A stretch of 64,000 bases of DNA from Isoetes taiwanensis. Lineage: Eukaryota > Streptophyta > Lycopodiopsida > Isoetales > Isoetaceae. The position numbers were made by a program, and so were the translations under genes. A model generated the notes under the pieces. That model saw only the letters and a list, made by a program, of their open reading frames with translations. It had not been told where the DNA came from and did not search any database. Positions 46,525 to 57,188 of this stretch are shown piece by piece. Position 1 is the first letter of the stretch. Each line of letters opens with the position of its first letter. The stretch is from NCBI GenBank assembly GCA_021234155.1, contig JAJEKV010000075.1, positions 2,911,280-2,975,279 on the forward strand, read 5' to 3'.

Positions 46525-47581
46525 ATGGATCTATCTAATATCAAGTAAGTCCACTATTTCTGGTAGGAATTATGTTCTATTGCTGCCATGTGTATAGCGT
46601 GTTCAAATGCTGACATTCATACTGCTAGGACATAGAACCTTGGTTTCACTTGCAAAGTTGGCATGGGGTGCCCATGTTATGCATGCCTGCTCTTATTGAC
46701 ACATATACAGCAATGGGAGCAAGAATGCATAATATAGGCACCTCGTGTAGATTTTGTGATGGAGCTAAGCCAAATCTCCCCATGGCACCCACTTGGATCA
46801 AATGGCCGGCCATTCATTCAAATACACCACAAAAATGGTGTATTGGTCTAAATGGCGCCATAGCGCCATTCGCTTGATCTGTTGCACGGTCAAAATGGTG
46901 TACATTTGGAGCCAAATGGAGCCATGGCGCCATTTGGTCGAAATGGTGCACTTGGATCAAATGGCGCCATAGCGCCATTTGTTCCAAATTCACACCTATG
47001 AATGTGCCATAGGTGTGAATTTGGCGCCATTTGTTCCAAGTGTTCACCGTTTCGACCAAATGGCGCCGTGGCGCCATTTAGCTCCAAATTTAGACCTAAA
47101 TTTATTCTTTTGTACTAAATGGCACCATTTTCACTTGTTTATTGCTTATTTTTCGTCTAATTCATATGTTCTAAAAAGTGTCGCCTTGCTTGATTGAAAC
47201 AGGTTCAATTTTCCCATGTACAACCTATTCGTCGGAAGGACAATTGTCGCCCGGGGCCATATTTTGAATAGAAGCACTCTTCATGGGACGGAAATAGATC
47301 CTTTAAATGTAGCAATTGAGGTCACGGAGTCCGTGATCCCATCGACGGAGCTTCCAGTCCCCTGCGGAGGGGCAGATAACATTGGTGAAGCAGTAGGCAC
47401 ATTCATTCAGTGGCCTAAGAGGGATGTAAAATATGTTGAGTGCCCCTCAAGTGAAGATACGTCTTCGAGATCCCTCAATTTGCCCTCTTCAGAAGAGGAT
47501 TCATCTAGTAGTCCACCATCCGCCAAGAGTCTCACGGACATCGGTTTCACCGGTGAACCAAGCAACACAAAGAACAAATGA
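46525..47581 (+). CDS. two-exon gene, 132-aa DUF8039-like protein
   Basis: Exon 1 is 46525-46544 (MDLSNI), with donor CAA|GTAAGT. Exon 2 is 47203-47581 after acceptor GAAACAG; the join keeps frame. The protein has the pattern VGRTIVARGHIL, LHGTEIDPLNVAIEV, PVPCGG, IGEAVGTFIQWPKRDV, matching the small beta-rich module (DUF8039) found in plant transposon proteins, where it usually follows a coiled-coil part; here it stands alone with a Ser-rich tail. The intron contains five GGCGCC palindromes. It may be a remnant of a longer protein or a separate element protein. Confidence 0.65.
46848..47118. repeat. GGCGCC palindromes in the intron of the DUF8039-like gene
   Basis: Units at about 46851, 46914, 46959 and 47058 (two TGGCGCCA-like boxes around ATA, ATG or GTG) plus half-sites at 47021 and 47119. 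Spacers repeat phrases such as TTTGGTCGAAATGGTG and TTTGTTCCAA in both orientations. Confidence 0.85.
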
Positions 47582-47704
47582 AGAAGACGAGATAGTAGAG
47601 GAGATTGAGGTCATGAGAATCTAGCTGCCCATCTTGGTCTCGGGTTGTTTAAGCCCTCAAGATGAGATAGTCTACTACTCCGAAACAGATCTACTTGGTT
47701 TGCC

Positions 47705-50404
47705 ATGCTACCTTCTTCACTCCCCGCATTTGGATCTAAATATTCTGAGGCTAATATAGTCTTTAGTGATCCTCAGGATGCTATAGACGATGAGTTCTTG
47801 GGTGTATCAAAGGTCGGGCTTTCAGTGGGTAACATAATAGATTCAACGGGAAACCAAAATATCAGGTCATGTCATGCTTGTGCTGAGAGGCCTCTAGCTA
47901 ATAGTCTAGTAACCTGGGAGACCCATGATGTTTTGCTTCATGATGGTAGGACAGTTTCACAACATTTACAAGCTCGAGCTGCTCTCGAACAGGATGACTT
48001 AGAAGTTGAGTGCTTGGAAGCTGATGTTGAGAAGCAATTTAAGAGGAAAAGGAAATATACATATGTGAAGAGGGTCAGGAGGGAACCAAAGGGGGATAGC
48101 AAGGAGGAGAGGATGTGCGCTTCCAAGTCAATCAAGAGTGCTCTAAAATCAACATGCTGCAAGGACGAATGTGTCAAAAAACTCAGCCGAGAGCAAGTAT
48201 GTGCCTTAAGAAAAGAATTTTATTCTCAATCAAGCAGTGCCAGATTACGCTTGTTTTTGATGTGTTGAGTGTAACTTATACAGGGCAGTCGGAGGCAAAA
48301 GTAGTGGTCTCCTCGGAGTGGAGTGTCACAATCAATTGGCGCATGGGCTTTTAGGAGTTTCTCGGTCCACGCTTTATAGTTGGAGGAAGAGGTTCGAAAG
48401 TTAGGTGGAAAACGGGCGAGCACATGGTAATACAGCTCTAAGAAGCCTAGATCTGTGATACTAGCTACAAAAAGTGTGCTTGATACCTTCATTAGTGAGA
48501 ATGCGGAGAGCATTCCACATAGAAGCAAAAAAGGAAAGGATGATATAAGGGAGAATGTTCGCAAACTTCCTTCCATCCTTAAAAAAAAGAGCATACATAA
48601 GGAAATGGGTGCCGTGGTGGAAGAATTGACAGGAAAGAGTGTAACCTTACCCTCTTTTTACAATATTTGGAAGAAAGAGTTTCCGACGCGTCGGATAGCC
48701 AAAAATACAAAGATTCTCCAAGTGTAACATATGTGTAGTCATCAAGCAGAAATTGGAAAGAACAAAAGATACAAGGGAGAGGCGCAACCTTTCAATTCAA
48801 TGGCGGGCACATATGTTGGAACAATGTTCCTGTAGGAGTCAATATTGGCATTGGCGTGCATTATCACATCGTTCGCCAGAAAGTCACCTTTGCATAATAC
48901 ATGATAAGATGGATCAGGTCAAAACACTCACACCAAGAAGTCACCATCTCGCAAAGTCTGTTTGGAGAGGAGATTGCTTGAAGAGCAGCTTGACAGGAGC
49001 ATTGACACATGGTCATGGTGGACGGGCTTATGGCCATTTCTCTCTTGATCTTTGGAAGGATGACTCAAACTTTCATGTTGGATCACTTTCTAGGATCCTA
49101 CACTATCTTAAGTTGCCTAAGAAGACAAGTGTGGTGATCCGTGTGGAAGGTAACTACTGATTGCAAATTGATGCAAGCCCTAAAAGATACTTTCGACCAT
49201 CTGCAAAGATAAGCTAAGCGCTAGACACATGAGAAGATGCCTTCATCTTCTAGTGCCAACTTAGAAGGCTTCAATCCTCTTCCTCGAAATCTCTACTTAC
49301 AGTTGGATAATGCATCGGGTCAAAATAAAAATAGATATGTGTTCTCCTACCTCTCTTACTTGACATGGCTTAAGGTATTCGATGAGATTCAGGTTGGGCA
49401 TACTCATGACGATATTGATGCATTGTTTGGGAACTTTTCGACGTTAATGAGTTCATCGGATGCTCTAACTTTGCCTGAGTTGCGTTACTTGTTTAGCAAG
49501 TGCAATGCAAAGTCTCCTGTTCCATATTTTGTGGATGAAGTTCCAGATTGGAAAGGCTTTGTCAAGGGATATATCCCTGATAAAGGCCAACGTCTAACAG
49601 GCCATACCGACCCATTGCTACTCCGATTTAAAATGGATGGAAAATGGCCCATTATGCAATATAAGATGCGGCCAACCTATAAAGAGTGGATTCCAGAAAA
49701 AGGAATAAGAATGTGGAAGGAGGATGAAAATGGTGAGCCAACGTTACCAACAGGGGTGCCTAAAAATATCCCTCCAAGGAAGACATTGAAAGATCTCCCT
49801 GGCCTGGCAGACAGCATCAGCAAGTACATAGCATTATGGAATTCCTTCTGCAAAAATCAAGAAGATAGTGTGTTTGCAACGACAAAGAGAAAAGCAACTA
49901 TGGATTACTTTGAACGAGATTCTTTTGTGTTTAGAAGATGTATCTCCGGGATCGACCTCAAAATGATAACTTTTGGTTGCGCATAAAGGCAAGAACCTCT
50001 ACAAGCTGCATTTACTCCGAGAGGTCAATGAAGCCGCTATGCTTGTAAGACCTTTGCCTACGTGTGTGGGCCCCCAGATGGGCGTCCCGTGTTACCTATG
50101 GATGAGTTCGATCCTCATGCACATGTTATGAAAGGTATGTTCATTTTAGTCCGACACTGAGACGATGAAACTCCAACGTGGTTGGGCTTTACGAAGAAGA
50201 TGCCATCCTAGATCCGAGTCTACCAATTATGGTCACATTTATGTATCATGGTGGATGCCCGCTGGTCGTGACTATATACGTTTGCTTAACTAAACGTTGG
50301 CGACCCAATCCATCAGATCCATCAAGGTATGAGAAGTTAGATGCTATACATTATGCATGGGATGCAAATGGCAAAAGACCAAGACCGCTCGATTCCAAAA
50401 TACA
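47705..50404 (+). pseudogene. DUF7869-like transposase gene, decayed
   Basis: N-terminal part 47705-48268: a Lys/Arg region (KQFKRKRKYTYVKRVRRE), then CCKDECVKKLSREQVCALRK, a Cys-type motif typical of this family's start. After a frame change come STLYSWRKRFES (about 48370), LPSFYNIWKKEFP, LCIIHDKMDQVKTLTPR (acidic residues at 48903 and 48912), GHGGRAYGHFSLDLWKDD, then in frame 49237-49986 LQLDNASGQNKNRYVFSYL (Asp 49306) and GHTHDDIDALFG (49396-49431). A D...D...HTHxDID array like this suggests an RNase H-like transposase core. A C-terminal beta-like part reaches 50404. At least four frame breaks; some may be unrecognised introns. Confidence 0.75.
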
Positions 50405-50685
50405 TTGTTGACATGTGGGGGGACATAGCATTAGCTAAAAGCTCTCAATCTCGGTCATGTTCTCGATAATCATGTATGTAATTTCTTTTGCTATAATACA
50501 AAAAGCATTTTGGACAATTAATACCCAGTCGATACATCAATTAGCTTTAATTATGCTTATACTACATCCTTACATCTTTTATAATAGGTGTTTAATACAC
50601 ATCATTACATCTGATGCACACATTATTGATGGCATACATATAATTTAGATGCACATATTATTGATGGCATTATAGAGTCAATGAT
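50405..50685. other. AT-rich 3' flank
   Basis: No gene; contains local repetition of GATGCACATATTATTGATGGCAT at about 50611 and 50650. Confidence 0.45.
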
Positions 50686-50925
50686 TCACTCATCTTCAAT
50701 CCCTACTAACGTGATCCCATTCAGCTCGTAGGCATGGCGCTCAGGAAGCCAAAGAAGATGGATCACAACACGAGTAAGGCCAGGGCAATGACACTCAGGA
50801 CCATCAGCTTTGGATTGCAAGTAGGGATCCAGCTTAACACCTTTATGTATGCACCGAACAATATCATTGTAGCTCATGGAGCAAATAATGGTCTCAAATC
50901 GGTCTTCATAAATATTATAAGCCAT
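50686..50925 (-). CDS. short unknown protein, 79 aa
   Basis: From ATG 50925 (MAYNIYEDRFETIIC) to a stop at 50686. Contains two closely placed Cys (ECHCPG) and a hydrophobic RVVIHLLWLPERHAYELNGI segment. No family recognised. Translation could begin further upstream in the tandem repeat at 50975, but that part is low complexity. It is convergent with the transposase gene and lies inside the TIR element, so it is probably element cargo or a captured exon. Confidence 0.4.
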   Translation of the reverse strand: MAYNIYEDRFETIICSMSYNDIVRCIHKGVKLDPYLQSKADGPECHCPGLTRVVIHLLWLPERHAYELNGITLVGIEDE

Positions 50926-50974
50926 GGGAGATGAATGACTTCTACCACCGAATGGAGCTGCTTTTATTGTCGTT

Positions 50975-51075
50975 GTAGAATTATTGGTATAATACTTCAG
51001 CATTATTGGTATTATACGTCAGCATTATTGGTATTATACGTCAGCATTATTGGTATTATACTTCAACATTATTGG
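50975..51075. repeat. 24-bp tandem repeat
   Basis: ATTATTGGTATTATACGTCAGC recurs four times with a 24-base or near 24-base period. Confidence 0.85.
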
Positions 51076-51109
51076 ATTCGTAGCTATAAATTCTTTCACC
51101 TTGCTTTCA

Positions 51110-51510
51110 CTTTTCACCTTGCTACTTGATCTTGATCCTTGCTTCTTGCTCCTTCATCTTCCTTGTTCCTTGATCTTCTTGCTACTTGATCTTCCTTGTT
51201 CATTGCTTCTTGCTACTTGATCTTGATCCTTGTTCCTTGCTACTTCATTCCCGTGCTCCTTGCTACTTAATCTTGTTCCTTGCTCTTGATCTTGCTACTT
51301 GATCTTGTTCCTTGCTACTTGATCTTGATCCTTGCTTCTTGCTCCTTGATCTTCCTTGTTCCTTGATCTTCTTGCTACTTGATCTTCCTTGTTCATTGCT
51401 CCTTGCTACTTGATCTTGATCCTTGTTCCTTGCTACTTCATTCCCGTGCTCCTTGCTACTTGATCTTGTTCCTTGCTCTTGAACTTGCTACTTGCTCTGC
51501 TCCGCTCTGT
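51110..51510. repeat. CTTGATCTTGATCCTTG satellite-like block with 193-bp duplication
   Basis: Short phrases of the type CTTGCTACTTGATCTTG are reiterated throughout, and a larger block starting at 51121 is repeated at 51314 (193-bp period) with few differences. It lies just upstream of the start of the RG-tailed gene. Confidence 0.85.
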
Positions 51511-51550
51511 GCTCCTTGCTCCGTCGGTGATCCTTGCTTGCTTTTGCAAA

Positions 51551-52147
51551 TGATTGGACCCAATCCTCCCTGGGCTACTCCAGAAGGCCTGCAAGCATGC
51601 CCCAGCCATTCTGTGCGGCCTGGAACTGATGAGCTATTTGACCATTTCTTGGAGTGGAGGTTGCGCCACAGTCCCACCAAGGAGCTTACAATGGAGTTGA
51701 TCAACTTCATTCTGGAGCGATTTGATTGTGGTCATGAGCCACTGATGGAAATTAATCCATCCCCAATGTTATAGGAGACTTGCAATGGGGAATTCTTGAA
51801 CCCCCTCCTTTTCTCGGGCGAGATGCTACAAAGAATTGAGGCCTCTTCTTCGTGCTGGATATTTAGCACACTCTCTGGATCAATACATATCAGAGTTCAT
51901 TCATGAAATTTGTAAGGGACAGATGTATGGCCTTATTAGGACGTACTACAATGAGTACAATGGTTTTGTGGAGTTGGGTCCGCTCTTCTTCCGTGAGTAT
52001 CATCCTGTGGAATTACTTTTTGCAATGACTAGGTACCCCATATGGTGGGAAGAATCAGGCTGGGATATGTGTGAGCTCTGGTTTCCTAACCCAGATGCGT
52101 GGGTTAGACCTCGCAGGGGAAGGGAAAGGGGAAGGGGAAGGGGTTAG
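51551..52147 (+). pseudogene. unknown element protein with Arg-Gly tail
   Basis: From ATG 51551 (MIGPNPPWATPEGLQACP) through DELFDHFLEWRLRHSPTKEL and LINFILERFDCGHEPL to an in-frame TAG at 51772. The frame then continues GEFLNPLLFSGEMLQRIE, and after a one-base shift RAGYLAHSLDQYISEFIHEI, ELGPLFFREYHPVELLF, WWEESGWDMCELWFPNPDAW, ending in RPRRGRERGRGRG. The whole would be about 198 residues, with a basic RG-rich tail that could bind nucleic acid (inference). No known family recognised. Two lesions mark it as a pseudogene, or the first could be a boundary of an unrecognised intron. Confidence 0.55.
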
Positions 52148-52254
52148 GAACTTGGGAGAAGGTTACTAGGGACATACATAGTTCATACTTCGGTCTCTAT
52201 TGTGTTTGGAAGTTGGTATATGATACCGTGTTATTATGTTCTCTAAATATTCAT

Positions 52255-52405
52255 GTATGTATGATACACGGGTACTGCACGTCTATACAACCCCTGCATA
52301 AGGTCTATGATACAGGGTAATGTACACGTGTATACAACCCCTGCATAATCTATGATACAGGGTACTGTACACGTGTATACAACCCCTGCATAAGGTCTAT
52401 ACAAC
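52255..52405. repeat. subterminal tandem repeats of the 11.7-kb element
   Basis: Three units of about 50 bases with TATGATACAGGGTA, TGTACACGTGTATACAA and CCCCTGCATAA. The CACGTGTATAC core is itself palindromic. The position 65-200 bases inside the right end suits transposase-binding subterminal repeats. Confidence 0.8.
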
Positions 52406-52437
52406 CCCCATAATAAAAAAATTCCAGTTTACTAAAA

Positions 52438-52470
52438 ATTTTCCCATTATAATGAAATTGTGCTTTATAG
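52438..52470 (-). repeat. right terminal inverted repeat of the 11.7-kb element
   Basis: Inverted partner of 40760-40793; see the element entry for the match. Confidence 0.85.
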
Positions 52471-54193
52471 CAAGAATGTATGGCGAGCTACATACATACC
52501 GAAGATGAAAATGACATCAGGAATTTTTCCATTGTTGAATCATTTAACCCCCACTGGAATGCCCCCACACAAAGTGAATATTAAAGAACGATCAATAATA
52601 ATCCTGCATAGGAACGTGCATCCAACAGGTGGACTATATAATGACACCCAACTCCAAGTAATTCAAGCAAGTTAGATTGGTTCTTTTGCCATAAAGTTTG
52701 AGGAAGAAAACAGGAGAGGATAAAGAGAAGTGAAAAGTTAGCCTTACTCAAAGAATAAACATGCTTTCCACGTCTTGCCATGTTCTTGATAAAAAGCCTT
52801 GCCAAAATATTGTGGTATTCGAATGCTATCTATCTTGGCATATGGAAAATGTTCGCGACGGCCAAGGCTGCCGCAATAAATTTCTTGTATTATAATAATG
52901 ATAAGCACAATTTGCATTCTGGTTCCTGGAATAATATGCAATATGGCACCCAAAGGCTTCTGCTCTTTGCACCACAACCATTTTTGAACTGCTCTATTCA
53001 TTCTTGGACTGCTCTATTTGCTAATCAGCCTGGTTCTCTTGGGTTTGTTGTAATAAGGATCACCTAGCAACTACAACGTACTTCTACCGGCATGCTTCCC
53101 CAAAGTCACTCCCTCCATAAGGAGTGGAACATTTTACAGAATACTCATATGCAATTCAATATATTAGCTTGTTCTTACTAATAAGTTAATTACATAACTT
53201 AGCATTTTATTTGGCCAGCAATACTTCATGTCATTGCCATACTGCAGAAGCCCCCATAAGCTTCTTTAGGCCGCTTTGGCATACATTCTCTTACCATCTA
53301 ACTGAAAGACTAACATATCGCACATAACCTCTGTTGTTTCTTAGCAGTGCAATTCCCTATCATAGTTTATTTTAGCATCTTAACTTCAATCTAATCACCA
53401 AAGGTATATATACATCTTTGTCTGCCTTCTAAATTAGCTTCTTGTCTCATGAAGCCGATGGCGCCTTTCGTGCCTTGTTAGAACCTCCATGCAGCCCCCA
53501 TAAGCTACATGATCTCAAGGTTCCAATTGAGTTCCGGCTTCTCCAAGCAGAACGATCTCTATATTGTTGTTGCCAGGATCCCCTTTACAATATACAAGGT
53601 CTGCTCTACTATCTACAATTCTAAGGACTATTCCCAAACTTCTTACAATAAGCTTAACTTAGTTCTTATTCTTCTTATATACCAATGTGGCAAAACACAT
53701 TCAATCTCACATTATCACATCCAGGATCACCCAGATTCCTTTATACTCTTAATTCAAATTATTAAATCATGATTCTCTTTCAACAAGAATGATTCTTTCA
53801 GCTTCTAGCTCCAGGAAGCAAGCTGCACAAAGAGATACAATGGTGCAGTCAATTCTGATACAGCTTCACTCTTTCTGCCATATCTCCCTCATACGGATGG
53901 CCTTATCAGACCCAATTCGGAAAGATCTTTCCAACAAAGTAAGATTACCTGAATTGGATCTCGAGTTGCCGAGATATGATGCTCCAAATTTCGGCTAGCA
54001 AAACTGCCCAAAAATTGCTCATTCTGCCTCCTTCCAAAAACCCTCATAGAAACTAATGCTTTTTTGTTTTATCACATGAATTTAGTATAACTCCTCATAC
54101 ATAATATGTATTTCTCATGTAATGATCAATTGGAATATTTTTCATAAGCATCAATAATAAAATGTAAACTACATGCCTGCTAACGGGCCAAGC
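52471..54193. other. intergenic, no gene identified
   Basis: AT-rich, with repeated phrases AGCCCCCATAAGCT at 53249 and 53496. Frames are short and without family features. Confidence 0.5.
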
Positions 54194-54196
54194 TCG

Positions 54197-55640
54197 TTAC
54201 ACCTTAGTTTTGGCTAAGCTGACACGCATGTCAGTCTCCTGGCAGAATGTGTCCAGGGCATCGAGATGGTGTTGCATGTCTGCATGAGTGTGTGCTAGGG
54301 GGTCCATATCGTCAGCATAGATCAGCTGTTTGATGATTGGGTGTAGAAGGTGAGCCCCAGTGCCTCCATTATCAGCGAGCCATATCTCCAACTGATCAAC
54401 ATACATGCCAAATAGTGTGGGAGAGAGAGGGCATCCCTGGCGGACCCCGATACTGCTCTCGAATGGTCGGCCCGCTGTTTGCAGCCGGCCAGTGCATGTC
54501 TCATATAACCTATACACCGCGGGGTAAAAGCATGTTAGGGTGTACCACTTTTGGAACCTGCAAAAGTACATACACTAGGTACTTCAGAACTGGGTACTTT
54601 CTCATTTTTATTTTCATTAAAACTAGTACAAATATCCAAAATAAAAGTCAAGGACGCATTAATATTCAAAGTTAAGATAAAGATAATGCTACCGGAGACC
54701 AAAATATATATAAAAGTTCTAGAATGTACCTTTTATTGGGATATTACACAGGTACCCAGTACCCAGTCCTGGGTACCTTTTTAGGTACTTTTTTGGTCAC
54801 TAAATAATACTTTTTAAGGGACACCCTAACATGCTTTTACCCCGCGTTCTGTAGTTCGGCAGGGACGTCTAGCTGATGCAATCTTGCCCACAACTTTTCC
54901 CGAGGCATAGCGTCAAAAGCCTTGGTGAAGTCTACGAAGCAGCAATACAGATCTTGCTGACGGTTCCTGCTGTCCTCAACCAGAGTCCGCAGCGTGAAGA
55001 TATGATCTATGGTTGAGTGCCTCGGCCTGAATCCTGCCTCTGTGAGTGCCCGGACTCCTGCTGCCTCTGTTCATCCTGTCAACTGCGGCTCGAGGATCCC
55101 GGCAAGAAGCTTTGCAAACACTGAGCTGATCATGATGGTCCGGTAATTGGCCGGCCAAAGCGGGTCTCCTGCCTTATAGATTGGGAAAATCCTGCTAGTG
55201 GTCCATTGCGGGGGAAACCTTCCCGCAATGCCTTGTTGAACATGTCCGCGTGACGGCGGTGCGATGGATGGTCCCCCCACTTGAGTAACTCACCGCATGC
55301 CATTAAGGTCCGGTGCTTTTCCATTGGCTAGACGCTGCAACCCCTGTGCTACCTCCGCCTCAGCGTGATTTCTAGTACGGGCCCTGTTGGGGAGGAGGGG
55401 AGGGGAGGAGGGGGTAATGCCACCCGTGCCCCCTCAGGGTTGTAGAGCTATTGCAGGTATTGCCCCCACTGGTCTGGAGTGATGTTTCCTGTGGGAGGCA
55501 CTGGCCTCCTGAGCACTTTCCGCCAGAATGTCCGGGGATGACCTGGGGATGACGTTCCAAGAGGAAGAACACTTCCTGTTGACGGGCCGCAATGTACCTA
55601 GCCTTTCTAGCCTTAAGGAAAGTGCGGTATTGCTTCACTG
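54197..55640 (-). pseudogene. LINE E reverse transcriptase, split by a MITE
   Basis: Pieces include YRTIMISSVFAKLLAGILEP, a DFTKAFDAMPREKLW region, VYRLYETCTGRL, GVRQGCPLSPTLFGMY and LIYADDMDPLAH (YADD intact, about 54318). Numerous frame changes upstream of 55300. The MITE lies between ELQNA and VYRLYE; removing it and one 4-bp duplicate restores the frame. Confidence 0.85.
54518..54846. mobile_element. 321-bp MITE inserted in LINE E RT
   Basis: Element 54522-54842. The terminal 22 bases (GGGTAAAAGCATGTTAGGG plus TGT) are perfect inverted repeats, flanked by CGCG on both sides (54518-54521, 54843-54846). CGCG is palindromic, so a 2- to 4-bp duplication is possible and the superfamily is unclear. 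The interior is AT-rich with a dense cluster of GGTACC/GGGTAC phrases at 54750-54795. The coding sequence of the host LINE proves the insertion, because the flanks join in frame. Confidence 0.92.
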
Positions 55641-55762
55641 CATTCGAGCGTAGAGCAGGGTCTGTGACTTGGCAGATTCAGCGTTTGCGTTCTTTGCACT
55701 CGGCATCGAACCACTAGTTAAGCAGAAAGGCCGTAGCTCTCGACGTTTGCCTGGGCGACTTC

Positions 55763-56740
55763 TTAGAAAACACCTCTCTGCAGCCCGAGGACATCAATGA
55801 GCCTGCCTGCCTGCTGCTCCAGCGTTGAGCATTGTGAAATGCTTGCCAGATTCTCCGTAAGCATTTGGGAGTACGTAGGAGCGCGCTCATAGTCCAGTCT
55901 GAGTTGGGGCATGCGAGGAGGTGTTGGAAGGGCGTCTGGAGCAACTAGCCAAGCCAGCTGCAAGTAGAGCGGCAGGTGGTCTGAGTCCACCTCCTCATCC
56001 CTACCAGCTGTTCCCACTCGAAAATATTTAACGAGATGCACATCCTGCTCGGCCACCAAAACATAGTCTATCACGCTGGACCCACATCCCTGGTTCTCCT
56101 GCCTGCAAGTGTGCTAGTTGGAGGACGGCCACTGTGCGAGTCCATTGCAAATCACAGGGTCAAAGATATTGCAAAGCAGCAACAACTGCCATCCATAGCG
56201 CGAGACCTGAATGTCAGCTGATGCCCATGGCCAAGCTCCTGCTGAAGGGCTCAGCTGCAATACATCATCTGCGAGAGGGTCAAACCTCATCGGTTGTTCC
56301 GTGCCAATGCGGGCATTGAAGTTTCCAACGAGCATGGCCCTACCCTGCTGCTTGTGCTGATGTATGTCATTGTATAGATCGACATAGGGCTCCAACCTAT
56401 CCACACCCGGATGTTTGTGATAGAAGTTGCTTTCGGCATGTGGGAAGTAGCAGGCCGCCACAAAGAGGGGGCTACCACTGCAATTCTGCAAGTGCACCCA
56501 TAGGTACTTGTTATGTTTGTCCGTCTTGCACAGGGAAACTGACTGTGCCAGGGCTGTCTGGTAGTAGCAGGCGACCCCTCCGTGCCCCCACTTTCCTGTG
56601 CATTCATTGAAGACGGAGTAGCCACTGAGTTGAGACTGTCTCCCTTCTGCCATGGGAAGCCCCGAGAATTCCAAGAGACCATGCGCAGGCACAATCCATA
56701 TTTGCTAGTAGGAGCTGCGGCAGATGGTGGTGGAGGCGGA
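55763..56740 (-). pseudogene. LINE E endonuclease
   Basis: Begins MVSWNSRGF near 56690, frameshifts within 50 bases, then runs VFNECTGKWGHGGVACYY, LWVHLQNC, LVGNFNARIG, and after a TAG at about 56116 VIDYVLVAEQDVHLVKYF and VDSDHLPLYL. The conserved GDFN Asp is Asn here (GNFN), which would remove a catalytic residue. The remaining SDH motif is intact. Confidence 0.82.
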
Positions 56741-57188
56741 GGCGGCATGTGGTCCGTCAGTAGTGGCAGGTGAGGCCATTGTAGCAGGATGTACAGTTGG
56801 TGTCGTGGCAGAAGGGCCTCGAGAGTGTGTGGTGCCCGCATCAGCATTTGGTGGCCTGAAGATCTGCATCCTTCCTCGGACCAGCCCTGCTGCACCTCCC
56901 TATTTGCGGACACTCTTTACTTTCTCCAACTCACGCCTGCGGTCCTCCTACTGTGCCAGAGTCAGATCCTAGTCCACGTACAAAGTTCCCTTCAACTGCC
57001 TGCCTTGGCGCAGGATGGCTGCTCGCTCTTGCGCGTCCCTGACTTTGAAGATGACTACTCGGGGATGGTCAGGGCGCTGGGCCCCATGGCCTGTCGCCCT
57101 AATAATGTGCACGGGCGTGTGGAATGTCATCTGGGCCAGGATCTGTGTCTGGAGTCAGTTGATGAGGTGTCCTCCTGCCCCTGGGGGA

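Larger units (their letters stand above)
40760..52470. mobile_element. 11.7-kb TIR DNA transposon with divergent multi-gene cargo
   Basis: The left end CTATAAAGCACAATTTCATT (40760-40779) is matched perfectly in inverted orientation at 52451-52470, and similarity extends to about 33 bases with few mismatches. The ends read C-TATA-AAGCAC and GTGCTT-TATA-G, so a TA or TATA target duplication is possible, but the palindrome makes the exact border ambiguous. Inside are five gene units, a divergent promoter region, and about 15 GGCGCC palindromes confined to 40.85-47.1 kb. 52262-52400 holds subterminal tandem repeats. Gene content (DUF7869-like transposase, DUF8039-like protein, large protein with possible ParB-like motif) is consistent with an autonomous, now partly decayed, DNA transposon. 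Confidence 0.7.
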
